Of a stretch of 64,000 nucleotides of DNA, positions 8,722 to 16,909 are shown piece after piece (position 1 is the stretch's first letter; each line of letters opens with the position of its first letter). Source of the DNA: Nakamurella deserti. Its GTDB lineage: Bacteria; Actinomycetota; Actinomycetes; Mycobacteriales; Nakamurellaceae. Made by a program: the position numbers and the translations under genes. Below the pieces are notes generated by a model. The model saw only the letters and a list, made by a program, of their open reading frames with translations, did no database searches and was not told where the DNA came from. Location of the stretch: contig NZ_QCXS01000002.1 in NCBI RefSeq assembly GCF_003260015.1, positions 1,116,001-1,180,000 of the forward strand, written 5' to 3'.

Positions 8722-9020
8722 GGTCGACCTCTCGCAGCGGCAGCAGATGCCCTGCCTCTACCCGCCGCCGCCGTGCGGCGCGCGCAGCGGACCGGCTTCC
8801 CCCGCCCGGCCCTGTCGTGGCGGTAATGCCGTGGCCTCCGGGAGCGCACCGACGTACCGTGCTCGGGACGGCCGCCGGGGCCGCGACGCACCAGGACGGA
8901 CACCGTGAACGCGACGACGAGGCGACAACCACCGAGACGGAGTGCCTCCCGCACTCCGTCCCGGCGTCGCTGACCCCCGCTCACCACCGCCCTCCCGGCG
9001 GACACCCCTGAGGGACTCCC
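8722..9020. other. Intergenic region between divergent hydrolase and rtcB genes
   Basis: About 300 bp separate the minus-strand hydrolase from plus-strand rtcB. Short open frames exist on both strands, but none has a convincing ribosome site or family resemblance. The interval presumably holds two divergent promoters. I could not assign clear -10/-35 boxes. Confidence 0.4.
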
Positions 9021-10190
9021 GTGATCCAGATCAACTCCCGGCTGCTCAGCTGGGCCTCCATCCTCGACGAGCTGTCGCTGGCCCAGGCCGAGCGCACCGC
9101 CACCATGCCGTTCATCCACCCGCACCTGGCGTTGATGCCGGACGCCCACCTCGGCAAGGGAGCCACCGTCGGCTCGGTCATCCCCACGCTGGGTGCCATC
9201 ATCCCGGCAGCGGTCGGGGTCGACATCGGGTGCGGGATGCGGGCCGTGCGTACCGGTTTCACCCGTGCCGACCTCGTCGGCCGGGACCTCACCCTGCTGC
9301 GGCAGTCGATCGAACGCGACATCCCGCTGTCGGCGGGACAGCAGAACCGTCGGCTGCGGGAGACCGCGGAGAACCGGGTGGCCGAGCTGGAGTCGGTGGC
9401 GGCGGAGCTGCTGCCGGTCATCGACGGGCGTTCGTCCCGCTGGCGCCTGCAGCTGGGGTCCCTGGGCAGCGGCAACCACTTCCTGGAGGTGACGCTGGAC
9501 GAGCTGGACCGGGTGTGGCTGTTCCTGCACTCCGGGTCGCGGGGTGTGGGCAACCGGATCGCCCAGCACCACATCGGGGTCGCCCAGCGGCTGGCCGAGA
9601 AGTGGTGGATCCCGCTGCCCGACAGGGATCTCGCGTACCTGGTCGAGGACACACCCGAGTTCGACGCCTACATCACCGAACTCACCTGGGCGCAGCACTT
9701 CGCGCTGCTCAACCGCGACGAGATGATGGACCGGATGATCCGCTGCCTGCGGTACTGGATCGACGCCGAGGTGGAGGTGTTCGACGACATCAACTGCCAC
9801 CACAACTATTCGGCCTCGGAGCGGCACTTCGGCCGGCAGGTCTGGGTGTCCCGGAAGGGCGCCATCAACGCCGAGGCCGGACGTCCGGGACTCGTTCCGG
9901 GATCGATGGGGACGGCGTCGTTCGTCGTGGTCGGAAAGGGCAACCCGGCGTCGCTGAACTCGTCACCGCACGGCGCCGGGCGGGTGCAGTCGCGGTCCAG
10001 CGCCCGCCGGACGTTCACCGGCGACGAACTCCGGGCGGCGATGCGGGGCATCGAGTACCGCGACTCCGACCAGTTCATCGACGAGATCCCGGCGGCGTAC
10101 AAGCCGATCGAGCGGGTGATGGACGATGCGGGGGATCTGGTCGAGGTCGTGCACGAGCTGCACCAGATCGTCAACGTCAAGGGCGCCTGA
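9021..10190 (+). CDS. rtcB: RtcB-family RNA-splicing ligase
   Basis: A 389-residue RtcB-type 3'-phosphate/5'-hydroxyl RNA ligase (GTP- and Mn-dependent). Visible motifs in order: MPDAHLGKGATVGS (about 35-50), VGVDIGCGM with the metal-binding Asp and Cys, LGSGNHFLEV (about 150), HSGSRGVGNRIAQHH, DINCHHNY (about 255), the GSMGTASFVV loop, and SPHGAGR, whose histidine corresponds to the guanylylated residue of archaeal RtcB. The start is GTG at 9021, with GAGGGA about 7 nt upstream. No archease, RtcA or RtcR neighbour is visible. In bacteria it is used in RNA repair under stress. Confidence 0.93.
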   Translation: MIQINSRLLSWASILDELSLAQAERTATMPFIHPHLALMPDAHLGKGATVGSVIPTLGAIIPAAVGVDIGCGMRAVRTGFTRADLVGRDLTLLRQSIERDIPLSAGQQNRRLRETAENRVAELESVAAELLPVIDGRSSRWRLQLGSLGSGNHFLEVTLDELDRVWLFLHSGSRGVGNRIAQHHIGVAQRLAEKWWIPLPDRDLAYLVEDTPEFDAYITELTWAQHFALLNRDEMMDRMIRCLRYWIDAEVEVFDDINCHHNYSASERHFGRQVWVSRKGAINAEAGRPGLVPGSMGTASFVVVGKGNPASLNSSPHGAGRVQSRSSARRTFTGDELRAAMRGIEYRDSDQFIDEIPAAYKPIERVMDDAGDLVEVVHELHQIVNVKGA

Positions 10191-10251
10191 GCCTGCGCCG
10201 TCGACAGGTTTCCGGAGTCGACGTCCGCGGAGCCACCCCCGGATCCTTCCC

Positions 10252-10276
10252 GCCGTGGCGGGACTCCCGCCACGGC
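10252..10276 (+). terminator. Hairpin terminator after rtcB
   Basis: A perfect 11-bp inverted repeat (GCCGTGGCGGG at 10252-10262 and its complement at 10266-10276) with a 3-nt loop, 61 bp after the rtcB stop. It has no T-tract, as is usual for GC-rich actinobacterial terminators. Confidence 0.65.
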
Positions 10277-10371
10277 CCCGGGGGCGGCAGGGGTGGCCGG
10301 GGTGCCCCGCGGGTACCAGCTGCACGAACGGACGGCGCCCGACACCGGCGTCCACGAGACCGGAGGCGCAG

Positions 10372-10578
10372 ATGGCACACATCGAGCAGATCAGGACGCG
10401 GGTGGCGGAGATCGCCGACACCTGGCCGGACCGTCCGCGGGACGAGGTCGCTCCCTGGGTCGAGGAGTTGCGGGGATACACCGAGGAGATCGGCACCGAC
10501 GACCATCCGGACGCCGGCGAGCTGTCGGCCCAGATCCTGCAGCTCATCGACAACATCGAGAACCTCAACGGCAGCTGA
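10372..10578 (+). CDS. Small acidic helical protein, unknown function
   Basis: A 68-residue protein, acidic and probably wholly helical (MAHIEQIRTRVAEIAD to the C-terminus IDNIENLNGS). No transmembrane segment or known motif. The ATG at 10372 has a good ribosome site (CGGAGG, 7 nt upstream) and coding-like third-position GC. It lies behind the rtcB terminator, so it is probably transcribed alone, and ends 13 bp before the convergent membrane-protein gene. I do not recognise the family. Confidence 0.65.
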   Translation: MAHIEQIRTRVAEIADTWPDRPRDEVAPWVEELRGYTEEIGTDDHPDAGELSAQILQLIDNIENLNGS

Positions 10579-10591
10579 GCGCCGGGTCCCG

Positions 10592-11734
10592 TCACCGCAG
10601 CGGCAGCTCCCGGTCGCCCAGACCGATGAGCGACCCGACGAGGGCGCCGTCGCCCACCAGGCCGGCCACGCACAGCGGTAACGCGCCCTGGTAGGGCACC
10701 GGCTGCCGGGTCACGACGTCGACCCGTACCCGGCCGCCGAAGGTGGGGTCGGCGCGGCCGGTCATGGTGGCCGCGAGCTGCACGCAGGCGGCGGCCCGGT
10801 CGTCGGCGGACCCCACCCACGACCGGTCCGGCCAGCCCAGCACCTCGGTCCGGTGGGGCAGATCGCAACGGGACAGCGCCGCGGAGCCGTCCGGTCGGCA
10901 GTTCGCCCCGAGCGACGGCGGGCGCGGGACGGGTGACGTCGACCGCCAGCGCAGCGGACCGGCCCACGACGCGTCGTCGGCCGCGACGACCACACACGAG
11001 AGCCACCGCCACCGCGGCGGGCTGCCGTCGTCAGGAGCGCGCAGCAGGGCCGGCACCACCCGTGGCGGTACCGGCAGCCACGGGGTGGCGTCCCCGGGTG
11101 GCGTGATGTACTCCTGCGCCGCCCGCCAGCACGCGGTGACGAGGTGCTCGGTGACGCCACCCATCGCCCGGTCCGGGCCGTCCGACGGTCGATCGAGGTA
11201 CCGGGAGAACCGCGAGAGTCGTTCCACGATCGGATCGTCGGCCCGCCAGGCGGCCACCACCTCGGCCCGGTGCGGCCCCGCGCAGTCGACGACACCGCCG
11301 TCGGCCGTTGCCGGGTCGACCGCCGGGCCGGCGGCCGCCGGGTCGGACGGAACCGACAGGCAGCTGCCCACCGCCGGTGGCTCGGGCAGCGGTGCCCGGG
11401 CCGCCGCCGCACCCCACGGGCGGGCCAGCAACGCCGGTACGGTCACGCCCGCGAGGAGGGCGAGTGCGAGCAGCAGCACGCCCATCGGGCGCGACCGGAT
11501 GGAGACGGGGCCTCCTGCGGCGCCTCCCGGCGTCACCGGCACGACCGGGAGCGCTGCGTCGGGGGAGAGTCCGGGCGGGTCGGCCGACGGGCGGGAGGAC
11601 ACCGCACCATCATGCCCGTGGGGCGTTCGCGCCGACCCGGCGACGTCCGGGCCGTGGTGGTTCCGCGGCGCACCGTGCGGCGGTGCGGGAACGTCGGCCG
11701 ACCCGCGGCTGCCGAACACCGCCGAACCCGTCAC
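10592..11734 (-). CDS. Septum-formation-like membrane protein
   Basis: About 380 residues with a proline-rich cytoplasmic N-terminus, one transmembrane helix (MGVLLLALALLAGVTVPALL, about residues 85-105) and an extracellular domain rich in paired cysteines: VGSCLS, VVDCAGPHRAEVVAAW, RCDLPHRTEVLGW and LPLCVAGL. The C-x-x-P/G-H-R-x-E-V repeats are typical of the actinobacterial septum-formation family. The start is uncertain: the ATG at 11734 gives a long proline-rich leader, and a GTG near 11601 would remove about 45 residues without touching the conserved part. It lies downstream of the sortase gene on the same strand, suggesting a shared role at the cell surface (inference). Confidence 0.7.
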   Translation of the reverse strand: MTGSAVFGSRGSADVPAPPHGAPRNHHGPDVAGSARTPHGHDGAVSSRPSADPPGLSPDAALPVVPVTPGGAAGGPVSIRSRPMGVLLLALALLAGVTVPALLARPWGAAAARAPLPEPPAVGSCLSVPSDPAAAGPAVDPATADGGVVDCAGPHRAEVVAAWRADDPIVERLSRFSRYLDRPSDGPDRAMGGVTEHLVTACWRAAQEYITPPGDATPWLPVPPRVVPALLRAPDDGSPPRWRWLSCVVVAADDASWAGPLRWRSTSPVPRPPSLGANCRPDGSAALSRCDLPHRTEVLGWPDRSWVGSADDRAAACVQLAATMTGRADPTFGGRVRVDVVTRQPVPYQGALPLCVAGLVGDGALVGSLIGLGDRELPLR

Positions 11735-11881
11735 CGGGTGCCGTCGGTGGACTGCGCCTCACCGACCCGTTCCGGCGTGGTTCCGACACGCCGACCCGGC
11801 GAGCGGGGCGGGCGTGGAGACGCCACCGCCTCCGGTGGATCGTCGGGGAGACGTCGCGCCCGGACCCGACGGCCCCGGCGG

Positions 11882-12673
11882 TCAGCCGGTGACGGGTACG
11901 GCGGTGACCGCGACGTTGTCCTCGTAGGAGCCGCGGTCGCGGTCGAACGGGCCGCCGCAGGTCACCAGGACCAGCGTCGGCGGGCCCGACCGGTCGAACA
12001 GCGCGGCGGGCAGCGGCGCCGACTTGGGGAACGTCTGGCGGGCGGTGACCGCGTAGGCGACCGTCCGGCCGGACGCGGTGGTCACCGTGACGAGGTCGCC
12101 CTCGACGAGGTCGCGCAGGTGCACGAAGAAGCCGACGCCGGCACTGGCGGAATCCACGTGGCCGTCCAGCACCGTGGTCCCCGCGGCCGCGCCGACCCAC
12201 GCACTCGCGGCCCACCAGCCCACCCGACGCGGGTCCTCCGGAACCTGGAGCGTCCCGTCGACGGCGAACACCTCGTCGATCGGGGCGGACACGGCCAGCC
12301 GGTCCAGCCTGACCTCCACCGGCCGGTCCGCCGCCGGGACCGCCGGCGTCACCGGACCGCCGGCTTCCGGGGCGTCCGTGCCGGTGGCGGGATCGGCTTC
12401 CACAGCGGTCGGCGGGGATCCGCCGTCGGTCGTCCCGGGCCCGGCCGGGGTCGCCACCGTCGTCCCGGGTACCGCCGGCGTCGGCGACGAGGGCTCGGCC
12501 GGGGAGAAGGCCGGCTCGGTGGTGGGGACGGACGGGGCCACGACAGCGGTCCGTGGAGCCGCGTCCGTACCGAAGTCCGCAGCCGGTGCCGCGCTCAACC
12601 GCGTGGCGCCGACCGCCGTCAGCGTGACGCCGGCGACGACCGCCGCGAGCCCCCACCGTCTTCGCAGCGTCAT
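11882..12673 (-). CDS. Class F sortase
   Basis: A 263-residue membrane-anchored transpeptidase that would join surface proteins to the cell wall. It has an N-terminal transmembrane anchor (WGLAAVVAGVTLTAVGA), a long Pro/Thr/Ala-rich stalk (about 35-115), then the sortase barrel. The catalytic histidine is in VLDGHVDSASAG and the cysteine in LVLVTCGGPFD. The C-terminal segment reads GSYEDNVAVTA; I see no arginine in the YxDN position that I associate with this segment, though arginines lie just upstream in DRDRG. The ATG at 12673 precedes the anchor. The only sorting-signal-like sequence in the window is the LAYTG remnant at 15857-16045. Confidence 0.87.
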   Translation of the reverse strand: MTLRRRWGLAAVVAGVTLTAVGATRLSAAPAADFGTDAAPRTAVVAPSVPTTEPAFSPAEPSSPTPAVPGTTVATPAGPGTTDGGSPPTAVEADPATGTDAPEAGGPVTPAVPAADRPVEVRLDRLAVSAPIDEVFAVDGTLQVPEDPRRVGWWAASAWVGAAAGTTVLDGHVDSASAGVGFFVHLRDLVEGDLVTVTTASGRTVAYAVTARQTFPKSAPLPAALFDRSGPPTLVLVTCGGPFDRDRGSYEDNVAVTAVPVTG

Positions 12674-12726
12674 GACGACACAGTCTGCCGTGCTGCCGGA
12701 GTCACTGGAAGAGATGACACCCACGG

Positions 12727-12753
12727 GTTTAGCGGGGAGGTGATGACGGGCAT
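12727..12753 (+). promoter_or_regulatory. Possible SigB/SigF-type promoter before the DUF4142 gene
   Basis: GTTT at 12727 and GGGCAT at 12748 are separated by 17 nt, close to the alternative-sigma (stress) consensus GTTT-N15-17-GGGTAT of actinobacteria. They lie about 40 bp upstream of the GTG at 12795. Seen by eye only; chance matches in such GC-rich DNA are common. Confidence 0.3.
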
Positions 12754-12794
12754 CGGGAAGTGTGACCCGTACCACCAGTCGAAAGGTGTGACCC

Positions 12795-13499
12795 GTGACC
12801 GCACGATCGATACCGGCGCCCCGAACCACGCGCCCGACCTCCCGCGGCTGGTGGGTGGGTCTGTTCACCGCCGCCGCCCTCGTCGCTCTGCCCGGCGCCG
12901 CCCTCGCCGCCGCCCCGTCGACCCAGGACACCACCTACCTGACGTCCAACATCCAGACCAGCCTGGCCGAGGTCACCATCGGCAACCTCGCGCTGTCCAA
13001 GTCCGACGACCCGGGTGTGCAGGAGCTGGCCGACATGACCATCGCCGACCACACGGCGGCGCTGGCGAAGGCGACCGCCGTGGCTCAGCAGGTCGGGATC
13101 CCGGTTCCCACCGAGCCGAGCGCGGAACAGAAGGCGCAGGCGGCCCAACTGGAAGCGGCGTCCGGCGCCGCCTTCGACCAGCTCTACGCCCAGATTCAGG
13201 TGGCCGGTCACACCAAGAGCGTCGCGTCGACCAACACCGAGATCAGCAGCGGCAGCGAACAGGCGGTCATCCAGTACGCCACCGAGTACCTGCCCGTCGC
13301 GACGCACCACCTGGAGATGTCGCAGGACGTCCTGGACGCCACCGGCGGCAGCCCGACCGCGGTGCCCGCCGGCACCGGCGGGGACGCGGCCGACGGTGTC
13401 GACCCGGCAGCCGGTTGGCTGCTCGGTCTCGGCGTCGTCGCGGCGGCCGGTGGCATCCTGCTGCTGCGTGGACGCGGCGCTCGGCAGAACTCGCACTGA
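12795..13499 (+). CDS. Exported DUF4142 protein with C-terminal membrane anchor
   Basis: A 234-residue protein with a signal peptide (GLFTAAALVALPGAALAA, cleavage near residue 38) and a DUF4142 four-helix region (about 45-180) beginning QDTTYLTSNIQTSLAEV and including MTIADHTAALAKA and THHLEMSQDVL. A Gly/Ala-rich linker leads to a C-terminal hydrophobic helix followed by RGRGARQ. The tail looks like a cell-wall sorting signal but lacks an LPxTG-type box, so simple membrane anchoring is more likely. The GTG start at 12795 has an AAAGG ribosome site. The gene is divergent from the sortase, 121 bp away. Confidence 0.85.
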   Translation: MTARSIPAPRTTRPTSRGWWVGLFTAAALVALPGAALAAAPSTQDTTYLTSNIQTSLAEVTIGNLALSKSDDPGVQELADMTIADHTAALAKATAVAQQVGIPVPTEPSAEQKAQAAQLEAASGAAFDQLYAQIQVAGHTKSVASTNTEISSGSEQAVIQYATEYLPVATHHLEMSQDVLDATGGSPTAVPAGTGGDAADGVDPAAGWLLGLGVVAAAGGILLLRGRGARQNSH

Positions 13500-13516
13500 C
13501 GGTCGTCGCCCGGGAG

Positions 13517-13543
13517 CTGCCGGGGTCGTCACGATCCCGGCAG
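13517..13543 (+). terminator. Hairpin terminator after the DUF4142 gene
   Basis: CTGCCGGG at 13517-13524 pairs with CCCGGCAG at 13536-13543 across an 11-nt loop, 17 bp after the stop. A moderate 8-bp stem without a T-tract. Confidence 0.5.
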
Positions 13544-13627
13544 TCCCTCGGGCGGTCCGTCGCCACGATGCGTCCGCCCGGCCGCCAGGGTGGACCGGCG
13601 TCCTGAAAACCAGCTGCGGGACCTGCG

Positions 13628-14320
13628 GTGGTCGGATTGACTGACCCGATGCCGGTCCTGCCTCTGCACACCTCCCGCCTGCTCCTGCGGGTCATGCGCT
13701 CCACCGACGCGGCGGTCCTGGCCGCGTACCGCAACGATCCCGCCGTCGCCCTCCACCAGGACTGGGATCTCCCGTTCGCGCTGACCGACGCGGTCGCGTT
13801 GCTCGAGAAGCAGGACGATGTCGACGATCTCGTTCCCGGACGGTGGTTGCAGATCGGCCTCGAGACCGCTGACGGCACGGTCGTCGGCGACGCGGCCGTC
13901 GGCATCGACAGCACGGGCGCGATCGCCGTGCTCGGCTACTCACTGGCGGTCGAGCACCAGGGCCGGGGTTACGCCACCGAAGCCGCCACCGCCCTGATCG
14001 ACGCCGTCTTCGCCGGCACCACGGTGCACCGGATCCTGGCGACCGTGGACCCCGCCAACCACGCATCGCTGCGGGTCGTCGAGCCGCTGGGCTTCCGTTA
14101 CGAGGGTCTGGCCCGGCGGGCCGCGCCGGTCCGTGGCGCATGGGCCGACGACCTGCGGTTCGCCCTGTTGCGGGAGGACCGCACGGCCTGGCTGAACCGG
14201 ACGACGTCACCGCCGACGGAGGTCGATCTGGTGCCCCTCACGGCGGATCGTCTGGCCGAGGTCCGGCGGCTCGAGACGTTCCGCTTCCAGCGTGCGTTCG
14301 TCGCCCCGGTGGACGCCTGA
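13628..14320 (+). CDS. GNAT acetyltransferase, first half of an interrupted tandem-GNAT gene
   Basis: A 230-residue product with a complete RimJ/RimL-type acetyltransferase domain: HTSRLLLRVMRSTDAAVL at the N-terminus, the acetyl-CoA loop LAVEHQGRGYATEAAT, and NHASLRVVEPLGFRYEG (about 145-160). After about residue 195 a second domain begins (VDLVPLTADRLAEVRRLE, then FQRAFVAPVDA) and is cut at once by TGA at 14318-14320. Translation in the same frame continues directly into the rest of a second GNAT domain. Start: GTG at 13628 or ATG at 13649. The first domain may still work alone. Confidence 0.75.
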   Translation: MVGLTDPMPVLPLHTSRLLLRVMRSTDAAVLAAYRNDPAVALHQDWDLPFALTDAVALLEKQDDVDDLVPGRWLQIGLETADGTVVGDAAVGIDSTGAIAVLGYSLAVEHQGRGYATEAATALIDAVFAGTTVHRILATVDPANHASLRVVEPLGFRYEGLARRAAPVRGAWADDLRFALLREDRTAWLNRTTSPPTEVDLVPLTADRLAEVRRLETFRFQRAFVAPVDA

Positions 14321-14707
14321 CTCGCCCAGGCGCTGATCCCCGGTGAGCGCGACGGCCGACCGGTGGTGCCGTGGTACCGCGCCGTCGTCGCCGACGGGGC
14401 TGTCGTCGGCTTCGTGATGCTGGCCGAAGCCGACGCCGGCACTCCGGTTCCCTACCTGTGGCGGCTGCTCGTCGACCGCAGCCACCAGCGACGGGGCATC
14501 GGCCGACAGGTCGTCGCGCGCGTGGTCGACGGCCTCGCCGCCCGCGGACACACCGCGTTGTTGGTGTCCTGGGCGTCCGGACCCGGTGGACCCGAGCCGT
14601 TCTACCGTGGACTCGGCTTCGAGCCGACCGGTGAGAGGGACGGAGACGAGACCGTCGCCCGCCTGGAGTTCGGCCACCACGGCAGACGGGGCGACAGCCA
14701 GGTGTAG
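14321..14707 (+). pseudogene. Second GNAT domain, separated from its N-terminus by an in-frame stop
   Basis: In the same frame as the preceding gene, immediately after its TGA, the sequence reads LAQALIPGERDGRPVVPWYR, then AVVGFVMLAEA and LWRLLVDRSHQRRGIGRQ, the acetyl-CoA binding loop, and ends FYRGLGFEPTGE plus a short tail to TAG at 14705. The first strand and helix of this domain lie before the stop. Without the stop the protein would be 359 residues with two GNAT domains, a known architecture. A GTG at 14363 could start translation, but the product would lack the N-terminal part of the fold. Confidence 0.65.
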
Positions 14708-14798
14708 GGGCGGCGCGGCACCGCGAGCCACCCGATGGTCATGGTTCCACGCGCGGACGGCGTCGCGTCGAGGTCGTCACCCGCGGTACGGATCCTCG

Positions 14799-15647
14799 TC
14801 AGTCTCCCCTCGGCGCGCCGCGGACGGCTCCGAGCGGCTCCGGTGCCGACCGGGTCCCGGCTGCCCGCGCTGCGGCGACGGCTCCGTCGACGAGCGCCAG
14901 GATCGCCGCCGGCCGGTCGGACTGCGGTGCGTGTCCGGCGCCGAACAGCGGGGTGAACCGGGCCGTGGGGATCAGCACCCGGAACCGTGGTGTCTGCCCG
15001 CCGGCGAGCACATCGGCGGTGCCCTGCGCGAGCACGACGGGGATGTCGGGGATCCGCAGGTCGGTCGGGACGTCGCTCAGGACGGCGTGCCAGAGCAGCC
15101 GCCAGAAATCGCCGGCGCCGGCGATCCCGTCGCGCAGCGCCAGAGCCTCGGGGCGACTGGCGCGCCACGGCATGGACCGCAGACCCGTCAGGAGGACCGT
15201 GCGACCCCACCGGGACCGGGACGCCGGTTCGATCAGCCGCCGGCTGGATCGCAGCACCATCCGGGTACCACCCAGAAGCGCTCCCTCGTAGAGCCTCTCG
15301 GGCGGCAGGCCGAGCCCGGAGGGGGCGATGGCCACCACCGACAGGGCGCGGCCGCGAGCCGCGAGCTCCAGCGCGATGCGCCCGCCGAGGGAGTTGCCCA
15401 CTAGGTGCACCCGGTGCAGCCCCAGATCGTCGAGGTCCGCCTCGATCGCATCGGCGAGCGCGGCCACCGAGGGGACACCGGTCACGGCGGGGGACGCTCC
15501 CTGCCCCGGGAGGTCCGGTGCGAAGACCGCGTACCGGTCGTCGAGGGCGGGGCGCAGGGCGGTGAAGTCGGCGTGGGTGCTGCCGATGCCGTGGAGCAGC
15601 ACCAGCGGCTCGCCGTGACCGGCGTGATCCCAGAACAGGCGGGGCAT
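14799..15647 (-). CDS. Alpha/beta hydrolase, serine type
   Basis: A 282-residue alpha/beta hydrolase. The oxyanion motif is LVLLHGIGSTHADF (about 15-28), the nucleophile elbow VHLVGNSLGGRIALEL with serine near residue 86, an acid in AQGTADVL (about 220), and the catalytic histidine in GAGHAPQSDRP (about 247). It resembles general esterases/lipases and C-C hydrolases; its substrate is unknown. The ATG at 15647 has GTGGAGGTG about 7 nt upstream. It converges with the broken acetyltransferase gene. Confidence 0.85.
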   Translation of the reverse strand: MPRLFWDHAGHGEPLVLLHGIGSTHADFTALRPALDDRYAVFAPDLPGQGASPAVTGVPSVAALADAIEADLDDLGLHRVHLVGNSLGGRIALELAARGRALSVVAIAPSGLGLPPERLYEGALLGGTRMVLRSSRRLIEPASRSRWGRTVLLTGLRSMPWRASRPEALALRDGIAGAGDFWRLLWHAVLSDVPTDLRIPDIPVVLAQGTADVLAGGQTPRFRVLIPTARFTPLFGAGHAPQSDRPAAILALVDGAVAAARAAGTRSAPEPLGAVRGAPRGD

Positions 15648-15816
15648 GGGGGCACCTCCACGGAGAGGCGCCGGCGGCTGCGGCGCGTCCCGTCAGGACG
15701 ACCGTCGGGGTTCGATCGGCCCGGAGCGTGTCGGCCCCGTCTCAGAGGTGGGTACCCAGCGTCCATCGCGGTGCGCGCACCGACCGGCTGTGATCCGACC
15801 GACAGGCCGGACGTGC

Positions 15817-15849
15817 GGAAGGCCCGGCCGTCGGTCGGCCGGGCCTTCC
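15817..15849. terminator. Strong hairpin terminator downstream of the LAYTG remnant
   Basis: A perfect 14-bp stem, GGAAGGCCCGGCCG at 15817-15830 with its complement at 15836-15849 and a TCGGT loop. It lies 7 bp past the stop of the minus-strand LAYTG reading frame. Confidence 0.75.
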
Positions 15850-15856
15850 GTCCCGC

Positions 15857-16045
15857 TCAGGAGCCGGAGCGCCGCCTGCGCACCCGGCCGGGGAGCACCA
15901 GCAACCCGGCGCCCGCCAGGAGCAGCAGCAGGCCGATCGGGATCAGCCGGCCCACCGGCTCGCCGGTGTAGGCGAGCGTGCCGCCGCCCTGACCGCTACC
16001 GCCACCGCCGGTGCCACCGCTCGACCCCGACGCCGCCGCTGTCAC
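15857..16045 (-). CDS. Orphan LAYTG cell-wall sorting signal (probable surface-protein remnant)
   Basis: A 62-codon frame from a GTG at 16045 encodes a Gly/Ser-rich stretch and then LAYTGEPVGR, a hydrophobic helix (LIPIGLLLLLAGAGLLVL) and the basic tail RVRRRRSGS. This is a complete LPxTG-type sorting signal of the LAxTG variety recognised by actinobacterial sortases. There is no signal peptide, so as it stands the product could not be exported. In-frame codons upstream of the GTG (GGRLRVDVTAAASG) look like the end of a larger surface domain. It is most likely the stump of a cell-wall-anchored protein, or the end of a fusion (the same frame runs back into the methyltransferase stop). A terminator follows at once. 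Confidence 0.5.
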   Translation of the reverse strand: MTAAASGSSGGTGGGGSGQGGGTLAYTGEPVGRLIPIGLLLLLAGAGLLVLPGRVRRRRSGS

Positions 16046-16078
16046 GTCGACCCGGAGTCGACCGCCGGCGGACGGGCC

Positions 16079-16909
16079 TCAGTCCGGGTACACCCGATCG
16101 ACGCGGACCAGGGAGGTGAGGGGCACCGTGGCGGTCCCGCGGCGGTGTGCTTCGGCGCGGGCGACCGCGGCCAGTGCCATCAGCCGCCGCCGACGTTCGG
16201 CGGGCGGCAGGACCGCGTACGCGGAGTAGGTGCCGTACAGCTCGGCCAGGTCGTCGGGGGTGATCCGGCGGACCCACGGGAACGACGCGGTCTCGGTCCG
16301 GACGCCGGCCGGTCCCGGCGCGTCCGGCTCCGGTCCGGCGTGCGGGTCCACCGGTGCCGGACGCGACAGGTCCATCGCGGCGAGCTCGTGCTCCCAGGGT
16401 TGCGTCGGCGTCGGGATGTGGCCGATGAGACCCAGCCGGCCGCCCGGCCGGAGGATCCGACGCACTTCCGACCAGGCCCTCACGGGGTCGAACCAGTGCC
16501 AGGCCTGCGCCACCACGACGGCGTCGACGCTGGCGTCGGCCAACGGCAGTTGCTCGGCCGGCGCCCGGTGGGCGGTGACCGTCGGGTGCCGCCGCCGCAG
16601 CACCGCCAGCATCGCGGCGTCCGGCTCGACCGCCACCACCGTCAGCCGCCGGGCGACCAGTGAATCGGTGAGCTTGCCGGTGCCCGCGGCGATCTCGGCC
16701 ACGGTGCGCGCGGCCGGATCGAGCAGCCAGTCGACCGCCGCGTCCGGATACCCGGGGCGCAGCCGATCGTAGGCGGCGGCGACGGAACCGAACACCGACG
16801 CCCGGGCCGCCGTTCCCCCGTCGCCGGACGTCCGGGTCAGCCCGTCCCCTGGATCTTGTCCGCGGCGATGGTCAGGATGAGCCGTTGCTGGTCCCGGCCG
16901 CCGTACCAC
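16079..16909 (-). CDS. Class I SAM-dependent methyltransferase
   Basis: Up to 276 residues. The conserved part begins VFGSVAAAYDRLRPGYP. SAM-binding motif I reads VAEIAAGTGKLTDSL, acidic motif VVAVEPDAAMLAVL, motif of strand 4 VDAVVVAQAWHWFDP, and RRILRPGGRLGLIG follows. The C-terminal half is the helical region of Methyltransf_11 proteins. The start is uncertain: ATG 16909 overlaps the upstream PPOX gene by 73 bp, while a CTG at 16840 overlapping its stop, or GTG 16795, would leave the conserved domain intact. It lies in a minus-strand series with the PPOX gene. The methyl acceptor is unknown. Confidence 0.82.
   Translation of the reverse strand: MVRRPGPATAHPDHRRGQDPGDGLTRTSGDGGTAARASVFGSVAAAYDRLRPGYPDAAVDWLLDPAARTVAEIAAGTGKLTDSLVARRLTVVAVEPDAAMLAVLRRRHPTVTAHRAPAEQLPLADASVDAVVVAQAWHWFDPVRAWSEVRRILRPGGRLGLIGHIPTPTQPWEHELAAMDLSRPAPVDPHAGPEPDAPGPAGVRTETASFPWVRRITPDDLAELYGTYSAYAVLPPAERRRRLMALAAVARAEAHRRGTATVPLTSLVRVDRVYPD

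Noticed and set aside
14318-14320. Selenocysteine or programmed readthrough at the TGA in the acetyltransferase gene
   Set aside because: No SECIS-like hairpin is obvious just after the codon and GNAT enzymes have no known selenocysteine; a plain nonsense change is simpler.
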